64,000 bases of DNA, from positions 22,085,132-22,149,131 of the forward strand of contig NC_060885.1 in the NCBI RefSeq assembly GCF_014805685.1. The letters are read 5' to 3'. The translations under genes were made by a program, and so were the position numbers. The notes below the pieces were generated by a model. The model did not search any database, was not told the DNA's origin, and saw nothing but the letters and a program-made list of their open reading frames with translations. Origin of the DNA: Silurus meridionalis. Lineage: Eukaryota; Chordata; Actinopteri; Siluriformes; Siluridae. This document shows positions 36,678-46,462 of this stretch, piece after piece. Each line of letters starts with the position of its first letter. Within the stretch, counting starts at the first letter, position 1.

Positions 36678-36900
36678 CACCAACAAATATTAGACAGGAT
36701 GCTGCTTTTATTACACTTAAGTTATAAAAGATTTTCCCTAATGATTGTATTTATACAATCATTAGGGAAAATCTTTTATAACTTAAGTGTAATAAAAGCA
36801 GCATCCTGTCTAATATTTGTTGGTGTTGTGTGTGTGTGTGTGTGTGCTGCATTCGCTGCTATTTAAAGTTAATGTTTATCATATCATATATCATATCATA
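36592..36900. repeat. Large near-perfect palindrome, ~310 bp, 2-base loop
   Basis: The left arm 36592-36750 and right arm 36753-36900 are reverse complements with a TT centre at 36751-36752. Each arm holds a CA/GT tract, about 33 bases on the left and about 20 on the right. The arms otherwise differ by only about one base (GACTGC against the complement of GCATTC). Outer arm sequence includes ATGATATGATAAACATTAAC. Confidence 0.95.
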
Positions 36901-37700
36901 TCATATATCCAAATCCCATGTTTGTCCTTTGACTTTCCATTCACTACTTGGATGCACACCTTTTGTTGATACCAGGACATGTATTAATAATCAACAGTGA
37001 CTACAGTCTGGACAGACAGATCAGATTTGGCTAGTTATAATAAGTATGCAAAGATTCAGGAAAGAGTTTGAAAAATTGCTCTACCTTCTGAACTTGAGAA
37101 CCATTTATCTGTCTTTTCATCAGCACTCAGACTTTTAAATAACTGGTTATTTTTGGTTAGCGGACTGTTCTTTAACTTTTTTTTTTTTTGGCTGTACACT
37201 TAAAGCATTTGGGTTTGAGATCAAAAGCTGAATATGTGAAAAGGGATCAGAACAGATATTTTGTGGATAAATGCGTTAAACAACATAGATCATGGTATCT
37301 TTTGTTCAAGCCCACCTATTTTTTAAGTAATAAAAAACACATAACTAATTTTATGAGAATTGAATCGTTCCGATAAAGGGGAGATTACTGTATATTGTCT
37401 TATATTTAGTTTAATCTCAAATCCAAGTGTCAAATTATTGTATATCATAAAATTTAGAATTTGAACTTGCCCTTCCAATACTTTCAGAGGATACTGTATA
37501 TGGCCAGTGGTATGGATAGGGATGTGGTAGTCCTTTTCCACAAATAACTGTTGCCATGATTGAATTGTGGAAAAAAACTCATACAATTGCAAAATAGTGA
37601 AGAGCTTTTACACATTCACATTACAAACCATGAATAGTTTAAAAATGTATAACCCCTTTCCATGGATTTAATGTGGGGATATGACTATTAAATCTCTTTT

Positions 37701-37746
<46 letters not shown>

Positions 37747-38385
37747 AACAAGAAACACAAGAAACACTTATTTCAAGAAACACTTATTTCTAAAACATGG
37801 ACCTGTCTTGTGTCTCAGTGGACCATAAACTTCAGCAATCCAAAAAGTTAGCATGCAATTTAGTCTCTTGAAGGCATTTTATGCACCTTTGTGAAACCGA
37901 GTGTGTCCGGGTACCTGCTGATACAGTGGATTCTGATAAGCTCAAGCCACGTGATTCATGTTATATGAATATACTTTTGTGTGCAGCACATCACCTTGAA
38001 AATATCTCCATATTGCATGATGCAATGGAAAGTTACATAGAGGCCATGACTGGAAACTTTATTTCAAATAGCTGTAATAGACATGCCTGAAGAAAACAAA
38101 TGGTGCACATACTGATGGAACATCAATATTTATTGGTACTACATGAAGTTACACACTGCTGTATATATGTGAATAGTATGAGGGTGTATGGGGATATGTA
38201 TTGCGCTTTCTTTTCTTTTGTTCGCAATGCATTATAAATTGTGATATGTTCTATTATTAATATTGCATGTGGTTTAAAGGCAACCCCAACATGTTCTTTG
38301 TTTCTGGAGGGCTTTTAGAGCTATGGTATTGTACAGCACGTTTCATGAGGTTACTCTGTATATGAAAGGGTGGTACTGTATCTTT
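36901..38385. other. Non-coding stretch with a (GT)n microsatellite
   Basis: GT run of about 20 units at 37703-37742 and a direct repeat (AAGAAACAC units, 37748-37785). Otherwise AT-rich, with no gene evidence. Confidence 0.5.
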
Positions 38386-39083
38386 TAGGGACGTGCATCT
38401 CCATAACTGACTGGCTATAATCTCGATGCATAGGCAACGATATTATATATTAAAGATACAGATAAAGCAGGTAACGATTCAACGTGATACGATTCCCCAA
38501 TACAATGCAGCGCGATCGGATTTCGATTGGATTCAATGCAATTCTCTGCAAAGGAGAAAATGATACTACGCAATTCAGTATGGTACAGATAGTACACTTT
38601 TATTTCTTTGGTTTAGACAGACAGCAAATCAGTCACTCACTGACTTCAAACGCATGACACTTACCAAAAAAACAGGCCAAAAAAAAAAAAAAAAGGCAAA
38701 TTATAGTTGATCTTTTTGTTCTGTCTCCAGGAAGATGCAGCTCTACCTCTGCCATGTTAATCTGTATTCTGTGTGACACTCATGACACGCCTCGATAGTG
38801 TTGTGATATGTCATATTCACGTAGCAGCAGCGGTGCTGAGAGAACGCGCTTGAGAAACTGATTAGCAACGAGAAATCAATCATCAAATATTGATCGCAAA
38901 TGATTGCTCACTTTCGAAATGATAACAGTAAAGCGGATCTACTAATAATCCTAATTAAATAAATCGGTTTCGATGCAAATACGTTTCAAAACGATGCGTT
39001 GCAGTACAAATGCCAACTTGTATTTGATGCATCACATAGTTAACTTTTATGTTTGTGAGAATCGGTGAATCTTACCATGTGTA
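38386..39083 (-). mobile_element. hAT family A, copy 3
   Basis: Starts TAGGGACGTGCATCTCCATAA and carries the family centre (GGAAGATGCAGCTCTACC, then GTAGCAGCAGCGGTGCTGAG). It ends near CGGTGAATCTTACCATG, where the terminal CATCCTTA is changed. On the minus strand the start peptide MAEVELHLPGDRT is encoded from about 38757. The target duplication is not recognisable. Confidence 0.8.
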
Positions 39084-39404
39084 TACTGTGTATGACCATC
39101 AAGATTATCCAGAGCATCATGGCAGGTCGTTAACACTCTGAAAATGATCTTGCCGACAGTGTGCGATAATTAACTTTTGGTTGCGTGAAAGTCATGCTCT
39201 TTAGGTTAGTGATACAGCTACGGTTCTCAGTAGGTTACTTTTGAGTGTTGGGTAAAGATGGACATTTTTCTTTTTCGTGTTTGTTTTTTTTTTTTTTTTT
39301 TTTAATCGTTTGGCTAAGAATTTGGGTGGGAAGGAGGGGTCGAGACAGAAGTAAAAAATCCTTGCATTCCAATTTGTGTGTGTGTGTGTGTGTGTTTGTT
39401 CTAG

Positions 39405-39767
39405 GCTGAGTCACTGCTGAGGAGTGGGAAGGTCTGAAGAGTGTGAGAGAGAAGTGCCAGAAGGAGGGGGATAGCCTGCTCCATAACAGCTTCCACAGGA
39501 GAAGGAGCGCAAGAGAGAGAGACACGACAAGCAAAGCGACATAGAGAGAGAGAGAGAGGGAGAAAGAGAGGGAGAGCACCAGGCAGAGAGGGAGAGCTAC
39601 GCTGACCCCTCCTCTCCCCTCTTCCTCTCCTCTCCTACACCGCCCACCCCCCACCTCCTCCCTCCTCACTCGTTCTGGAGCTGGCGTGTTGGAGTGGAGA
39701 GCACACCGTGACGGAGGCATCATGAGCGATGTCACCATCGTCAAAGAAGGCTGGGTGCAGAAGAGGG
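39405..39767 (+). other. akt3: akt3 exon containing 5' UTR and start codon
   Basis: The exon ends at 39767 before GTAAGT, a perfect donor. A possible acceptor is TTTGTTCTAG ending at 39404 behind a GT-rich tract. If it is not used, the exon is a first exon with an unknown start. The leader contains no ATG upstream of 39722. It is purine-rich (GA repeats about 39510-39597), then pyrimidine-rich (about 39605-39670), so the two halves could pair in the mRNA. Confidence 0.7.
39722..39767 (+). CDS. akt3: AKT3 serine/threonine kinase, first coding exon (partial)
   Basis: The exon encodes MSDVTIVKEGWVQKR plus the first base of the next codon, ending at AAGAGGG|GTAAGT. This is the start of the PH domain, which binds PtdIns(3,4,5)P3 and recruits the kinase to the membrane. 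The sequence fits AKT3: DVT and WVQKR differ from the AKT1 (DVA, WLHKR) and AKT2 (NEVSVI, WLHKR) starts. A phase-1 boundary after KR is where AKT genes are split. The ATG at 39722 has A at -3, and no upstream ATG lies in the exon. The rest of the PH domain, kinase domain and hydrophobic motif must lie beyond 64000. Which fish paralogue (akt3a or akt3b) cannot be told from 15 residues. Confidence 0.93.
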
Positions 39768-39820
39768 GTAAGTGTCTCGCCGCTCTCAGTTCACTAACGG
39801 GGCTCGGCTTATGCGTGCCC

Positions 39821-39824
39821 GTGT

Positions 39825-39869
<45 letters not shown>
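39821..39869. repeat. (GT)n microsatellite at the start of intron 1
   Basis: GT run with GC interruptions, about 50 bases after the akt3 donor. Confidence 0.96.
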
Positions 39870-39871
<2 letters not shown>

Positions 39872-40156
39872 AACGATGAGAGCGTGTTGTCTCAAGGGAT
39901 GTAGTCCTTTATCATGGGTGGGCTCTGCTGCTGTAAAATGCCACAGCATGGCTTCAGTCACAGAACGCTTGTGGATGGCAGTTTGAGGATGTGGGCGTGC
40001 CTCTGTGTGTACGTGTGTGTGTAACTGTGTTTACACCTGTGTAACTAAGTATACTTTCACACTACATGGATGTGGTGTAGAATATGTCTGATTGTATCTG
40101 TGTGTTTGTGGAAGTGGTTAGGACTGACTGCTGAATGTCATTTGATGGGGATTTCT

Positions 40157-40159
<3 letters not shown>

Positions 40160-40202
<43 letters not shown>
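40160..40202. repeat. (CA)n microsatellite
   Basis: CA run of about 21 units. 39870-41320 is otherwise unremarkable, with a poly-A at about 40402 and a C-run at about 40530. Confidence 0.96.
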
Positions 40203-40204
<2 letters not shown>

Positions 40205-41329
40205 GCTAACAGTCAGTCACACAGGCTGTAACATGGCCTATTTGATTGTATGCATGTTTGTAATCAGGCTGTCTCCGAGTCCTTTACGCGCATAAAGAGA
40301 CGTTGTTCGGAATCGGTTTTCCCTTGCACGTCGTGGTATGCAAACACAGCATCCGTACTCACTATATTGCGTAAACGTCAGCAGTTGAACGTAATTATCA
40401 GTAAAAAAAAAAAAAAAAAAAACCTGTCCATCAGGGCTAGACTGTACTCTCTGACACTGTAAGGTGGCATCTTTAATTATGGGTGGGATTTGTTTTTGCG
40501 CTGCCTCTGGTTTTCCTGTCAATTATCAACCCCCCCCCTTTTTCTTTTTTTCTATTTTTCTATTTTTCTCTCCGTCTCCCTCTGTCTAGTTCCGTCTCTC
40601 TGTCTGGCTGTTTGGGTGTGTGAGAGTCCGTGATCTCTTTGCCCTTGCTTTAGGTTTAAGCGCACTCCCACTGTCTCGGCCGATCCCGAGTGAAGCAGTC
40701 TGCTGTATGTATACCTGGTACTACTATAAACCGCTCCCATGTGTCATTAAGGAAATACAAACAGGATTAAAGAAGTCTTAAAAAGAGACATAGGATGGTG
40801 TTGAACCACCAGTAGCGCATTCTCTACATATCACTATAATCTCGAACCTGTACGACAAGGACGATTTACAATTATAATAATGATGATGATGGTGGTTATT
40901 GTAAGAATTTGTAAAATCTTTTCTAAAAAGGGCTGGTGTGAACATCTGCATCCACACCGGTTCTTTGTGGAAAAGATTGGACACCTGTGGTATAAAACAT
41001 CTGTCCAGAATCTGCCATAGTATTCTTGCAACTTGGCTTACACTGAAGGCTGTAGGGATGACCGTTTTATCCTCATCAAATCAGTCAGTGAGCCCTTTCA
41101 CCTTTCGGATGGTGATGTTGCCACTGCTGATCGATTTCTCATGTTTGTTGCTTGATATATGTTTTGGCCTTCCGTGACTTGACAAACCTAAAGCAATAAA
41201 CCTGACGAGAATATCGTTTCACCTCTAGATTCCCACTTTGAAGGTGATGTAGAAAGCATCACAGTCAAACATAGACTAATGCATTAATTTTTTTTTTTTT
41301 TTTATCAGAATCTTTTGGGAAATTAAAAT

Positions 41330-41600
41330 TCATTCATTTATATCCATCTTTCCATCCATCTTTGGTAGCTGCTTTCTCTTGGTCAGGGTCAACATGTATT
41401 TAAAACCTAAACCAGGAACTTTGCACGAACCGTGAGCACACTTACTCACTCATACCTAGCGGCAATTTCAGGTCCATCTGCCTGCATGTTTATGGAATGT
41501 GGAAGGAAACCGGAGAACCCACAGAAAGCTCATACAGACACGGAAAGAACATGTGGAAACTCCACACTGGCTGTAACCTGAGCTCAGGAGCAAATACCCT
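41330..41600 (+). mobile_element. Common fish dispersed repeat (L2-type non-LTR 3' region or SINE)
   Basis: Contains TTCTCTTGGTCAGGGTCAAC, CATACCTAGCGGCAATTTCA, GGAAGGAAACCGGAGAACCC and AACATGTGGAAACTCCACAC, in the order typical of a very abundant teleost repeat. The class (L2 LINE tail or SINE) is uncertain from memory. Confidence 0.65.
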
Positions 41601-41716
41601 AGAGGCTTTATAGCAGCAACGCGATCCACCGGCCAGATCAAGATTTATATGGAATCTGAAATCAGGACCCAAAATGCTAACTGATAAATGAATTTTAAAT
41701 ATATATATTATATATA

Positions 41717-42130
41717 CAGTACAGACCAAAAGTTTGGACACACCAGTTTATTCAAAGAGTTTTCTTTATTTTCATGACTATGAAAATTGTAGATTCACAC
41801 TGAAGGCATCAAAACTATGAATTAACACGTGGAATTATATACATAACAAAAAAGTGAACTGAAAATATGTCATATTGTAGGTTCTTCAAAGTAGGCATCA
41901 AGAGAATGCCAAGAGTGTGCAAAGCAGTAATCTAAGCAAAAGGTGGCTACTTAGAAGAACCTACAATATGGCATATTTTCAGTTGTTTCACACTTTTTTG
42001 TTATGTATATAATTCCACATGTGTTAATTCATAGTTTTGATGCCTTCAGTGTGACTCTACAATTTTCATAGTCATGAAAATAAAGAAAACTCTTTGAATA
42101 AACTGGTGTGTCCAAACTTTTGGTCTGTAC

Positions 42131-42132
<2 letters not shown>
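41717..42132. mobile_element. Tc1-like MITE with ~170-bp inverted repeats
   Basis: The ends are CAGTACAGACCAAAAGTTTGG and its complement. Arms 41717-41886 and 41955-42132 are near-perfect reverse complements around a ~68-base centre containing AGAATGCCAAGAGTGTGCAA. TA precedes the left end. This is the end sequence of a common fish Tc1-like family with its transposase deleted. It sits directly beside the TA microsatellite at 42139. Confidence 0.88.

Positions 42133-42138
<6 letters not shown>

Positions 42139-42220
<82 letters not shown>
42139..42220. repeat. (TA)n microsatellite
   Basis: Pure TA run of about 41 units. Confidence 0.97.
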
Positions 42221-42221
<1 letters not shown>

Positions 42222-42515
42222 CTGGACATGTATGTGATGGATTTATGACTGCTTATACATTGTCTTGCATTTAGGACTTTGGTCACCAGGAAGAGGAAAA
42301 GATTTGCAGTGATAACTGTATAACATTTGGCTGTCAGTCAGAATATTAGGTACCTAGCTCATCACTACTGTTTCTACGTTTGTTTATTTTGAAAATGTGT
42401 AAGAATTAGCCATGCTGATTGAATTGTGTTTGTGTTTGACCCAAACTGTTTATATGTGCATTAGTGGCCAAGGCCATGCCTGGGTTGGGCCTGAAGATGT
42501 AGAATGGAGAAGTTG

Positions 42516-42518
<3 letters not shown>

Positions 42519-42547
<29 letters not shown>
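42519..42547. repeat. (GT)n microsatellite
   Basis: GT run of about 14 units. Confidence 0.95.
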
Positions 42548-42550
<3 letters not shown>

Positions 42551-43602
42551 TATGGTCTGCGCTGGGAAACAGAGCTCGTGTTGTTGGGCTTGGCTGTCGG
42601 CCAGGATGACCCTGATCACCCTCTCCTTTCCTTTTCTTTTTCCGCTTTGTCTCCTCTACTCTCCGTTTCCACGATTGCTTTCACTCGGCCTTCCCGGAGT
42701 CCGACTTCTACCTTTATTTCCACATTTTATCACTGTCTCTCCGTGTCACTTTTTACTTTCATCTTTATCTTCTTGTCTTACTGTGTGCCTTCTCCTCATC
42801 TCTGTTGTGCCAGAACACCGTAGACTTTGCTCTAGCAGAAGTTGTTTTGGCTCTGTCCCCCCGCTTGGCCTGGCCTTCCATTCAGATTTCTTTTGAAAGT
42901 AGGGTTGTGTAATGGGAAATCAGACAGGGTGAGGGAGAGAGAGAGAGAGCGAGAGAGAATGAGCAAAGGATGACCAAACGGGGGGATGACATAATTTCCT
43001 GTTTACTACACCACTATGAATGGGACACTAGGAGCTCCCACCACAGAGAGCAGATTCGAACTTGCACCAAAAACTTCCTGTTGTCTCTCAAATGTATTTT
43101 ATTTCTTAATATGTTGGTGCTCTATGACCTCAGGCACTCAATAGATTTGGTGTTAATTATGTTTCTATGTTGTCCCTCCAACATCTACATACTCTAATAA
43201 CATGCTCACCTGCACTTCAGCAGGTGCACAGAGCCCTGATGAACACCCCCCCCACTTCCCATTCCCATGCAAACTCTATTGCATTTAAATCAAATGCCTT
43301 TCGGAAAAATTGATGGCATGTTGTGAATGTGATGTGACATTGCTTATGTGTGTGTGTGGATCAGAGGCGAGACTGTAGAGCTTCGAGCTGGGAGTCACAT
43401 GGCTGCCATGCTCTCTCCCACAGGACCAGGAACACTCTGTACTGAGAGGAGGATGCACGGATATGAATGAATCTCTCTTTCCCTCCCTCTAATTTTCTTT
43501 CATCTTTCTTTCTCTCTCTGCATCTGTGTCTCAGTCTTTTGGACATGCATACACATTTGTAAGCACATTGTGTCCATGTCTCTGATCAAATTCTTGTTGC
43601 TT

Positions 43603-43633
<31 letters not shown>

Positions 43634-45029
43634 CCCCTTTAGGAAGTTGCATGCTTTCAGCTATATTCACATTCCCTCACATATATCCCCACCCCCACCC
43701 GAGACCTTGCAGCCCTGGGTGCAAACAGTGCCATATCATTTGTCCAACCTCTTTCATGTCTAGCGGTATAAAGCTCACAAACAGCCGATGTGGTCATCTC
43801 CTTCTTGTGATCCATGTCCTCCTCCTTGGTTTCCTCCTCTCCCTTTTTCCCCTCTTTCTCTCCACCTCAGGGCCAAGCGAGGACATTGTGTGCAGTCCGA
43901 TTTCAGAGTTTATGTGCTTTCTTCTCTGTTCTGCGCTATAAGTCATGCTGAGTTCTTTGGCCTGGCTTTAAATGTGCAATTGGGGTTGCAGCATTTGCAC
44001 AATGTGCCCGGTTTGTTTTCTCTCTCACAGTCCAGCAATGCTGAATTGATGTGAGCCTGATGGATAGGGCTCTTGGTAGCCTGATGTCGCCACACCCTTA
44101 CAGATGAGACTGAGAAAAGAATTCTGGGACGAACTGAGCAGCTCATCATAATAAGTTAAGATTGTGACATGCAGGATACTAGTTAGTCTCAGAATTTGAA
44201 AAGAAGAAGAAGATATATTCACAAAAGTCTATCTGCTGCCCAGTCTGACGATTCGGTTGCCTAGAAACCCGATCGCTTTGGTTGAAAAGCGGTAGTTAAG
44301 TTAATTAAGTGCTAATCTTATAGCGAGCTAGTCACACAGGCTACCACTGACGAAGGCAAATGAACGAGCATATGATTTCGAACAAAGTTTTCTAATGTAG
44401 CACTCCGTGTTTGCGTCCTCACCAAGTCGCTGGCCGACGTTTTGGCTATGAGACACGGTGTTCTCTCCACCCACCCGTGTAACAGATATTATTTGAGTCT
44501 GGCTAGCATCTTTTATTTTTCCTCTCGTTAGGTTTCACTGCAAACCGGAGAGCTATTCGACAGTTTATTTTGTGCTTCCGCAGGCCCATGTGTGCTCCGG
44601 ATTTTGAACGATCGTCTGTCATCCATGCAAGCAAATCAGTCCACCTGGAAAAACCGCTCATCATACAGCTGTAGGTCAGCAGTGGTGTGACCTACGTGTG
44701 CTTTTCAGCGGGTGCTAAACAAGTAGCTCTCTCTATCTACAGCATCACGGGTTATCTTAATTATGTGGTTTGCTACGAATAAAAAAACTTTGGATTTGCA
44801 GAAGCCAATACAGGGTAGGGTTTATTTTTTTCTTTATTTTTAAATAACCAAGACCAAAACTATATTGTTAGATGTGCTCAGGCTCTACTGATTGAATTTT
44901 TTAACCACTGTCTGTAATAAAATACATTTTAATTTTGATAATCTAATAGATCTAATAATCTAATGAATGCATAGATTATATGCATTATGCAATAACAGAT
45001 TCAAACAAATGAACAAATACACACCTTAA
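42548..45029. other. Intronic stretch with no supported gene
   Basis: Pyrimidine-rich to about 42900, then mixed. It includes a (TTTA)n run at about 43603-43627. Overlapping frames in 42504-42896 and 43570-44054 are low-complexity pyrimidine translations without coding signals. 44230-44750 is a GC-balanced complex piece that might be regulatory. Confidence 0.4.
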
Positions 45030-45532
45030 GTACTCTATAGGACTAAAGTATTTCCAGTCATATGTGGTTTTTCTCCAAAACTATTACACAAGTTTAAGGC
45101 ACACAATTATATAGAATGTCTCTAAATGTGATCGCATGAAATTTTCCTTCACTTCCTGTTCCAGCATGACAGTGCCCCTGTGCACAAATCCAGTCCTATG
45201 AAGATATTCTTTATATGGGTTGGAGTGGAAGATCTCCTGTTATAGAATTCTGACCTCAATTCTATTGAACACTTTTGGGATGACTGTAAACACTGACTGC
45301 ACCCCAGACCTCCTCACCTCACCTACATCATCACCTGACTTTACTAACACCCTTGTAGCTGAATGAGCACAAATCTCCATAAGCACACTCCAAAATCTAG
45401 TGGAGACATCTTCCCAGAAGAGTGGAGGTCATTACAACAGAAAATTGGGACGAAGTGTGGAATGGGACGCTCAGAAACCAATAATGAATCTTACGTTCAG
45501 GTGTCCACAAACTTTTCTCCATATAGTGTATA
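45030..45532 (+). mobile_element. Tc1/mariner-like remnant (family T6), copy 5
   Basis: Best-preserved copy of family T6. CCTGTTCCAGCATGACAGTG encodes LFQHDSAPVHK. CTATTGAACACTTTTGGGAT encodes the EHFWD part of the usual Tc1 DLNPIEHLWD motif, which carries the final Glu of the catalytic triad. ATCTTCCCAGAAGAGTGGAG follows near the C-terminus. The right terminus is CAGGTGTCCACAAACTTTTC ending in CCATATAGTGTA. Frames are broken throughout, and the N-terminal half is missing. Confidence 0.82.
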
Positions 45533-45948
45533 ACTAGGGTCTGAACAGTATGCAGGGAAGATAAGAATGAACTTTAAGCACAGGTAATTTAACCAAACTT
45601 ATATTTCCTAATGATAAATTGATCAAGAACGCATACAGTTAGGATTATGATTTCAAAATGCAGTTATTTGTACAGTGCTTTAGAGAATTTTGACATATCT
45701 AAAGGTTAAACAGACTTCTACTAAAGGACATCTGGGATTGAATTTAAAGGAGAAAAACAGACGCCGACGCACCATTAGACACTCAATGGTTAAATGAATG
45801 CAGATTTGCCATTTGCAGTTTGGGCCTTCACTGATCTTTAGACTTGACATGAAGCTGAAGATAATATAAGAATAATACATTTACGACCAAATATGATCTA
45901 AATATACAGATATAATAATACATTTTCAACCTGCAATATAATTATTAA
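45533..45948. other. Intronic AT-rich stretch
   Basis: No gene or repeat recognised. Confidence 0.5.
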
Positions 45949-46462
45949 CATTATGACATCATAACATTATAAGCGGTGAAGTGAATTATACTTATCGCTG
46001 ATTATCTCTTCGTCATGGCACCAGTTATTGGGTGGGAAATATTAGGCAGCAAGTGAACATTTTGTCTTCAAAACTGATGTGTTAGAAGCAGGAAATGTGG
46101 GTAAGTGTAAGAACAAATTTGACAAGGGCTAAATTGTAACGGCTAGACGACTGGGTCAGAGCTTCTCCAAAACTGCAGCTCTTATGGCATGTTCCTGGTC
46201 TGCAGTGGTCAGTATCTATCAAAGTTCTCAAAGGATGGAACAGTGGTGAACCGGCAACAGGGTGATGGGCAGCCTTGGCTCATTGATGCACGTGGGGAGA
46301 GAAGCCTTGTCGGTGTGGTCCGGTCCAACAGACGAGCTCCTGTAGCTCAAATTGCTAAAGAAGTGAATGCTGTTAATGCTCAATGGGTCAGTACTTTTTT
46401 TGGCAGTAAAAGGGGACCAACACAATAATTGGCAGGTGGTCATAATATTATGCCTGATCAAT
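45949..46462 (+). mobile_element. Internally deleted Tc1-like element (family TD), copy 1
   Basis: The left part carries GATTATCTCTTCGTCATGGC and AGGCAGCAAGTGAACATTTTG, the right part GCAGGTGGTCATAATATTATG, the ends of a common fish Tc1-like transposon. Inside, the DNA-binding half of the transposase is recognisable and then jumps to the last residues of the protein. The catalytic core is gone. The copy at 53915-54366 has the same junction region. Confidence 0.85.
46189..46428 (+). pseudogene. Tc1-like transposase, catalytic core deleted (family TD)
   Basis: The open frame reads through the helix-turn-helix region (KDGTVVNRQQGDGQPWLIDA, RSNRRAPVAQIAKEVNAVNA). It then passes directly into the terminal FGSKRGPTQ that ends the intact family protein. 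The DDE catalytic region of roughly 200 residues is absent. It could at most encode a DNA-binding fragment. The GRPR-like hook is changed to GQPW. Confidence 0.82.

Noticed and set aside
39686..39721. In-frame extension of akt3 upstream of 39722
   Set aside because: The upstream in-frame codon at 39686 is GTG, not ATG, and AKT3 proteins start at MSDV.
42504..42896. 130-codon pyrimidine-rich frame in intron 1
   Set aside because: It begins in a GT microsatellite and continues through CT-rich DNA; several overlapping frames are equally open. No coding signal.
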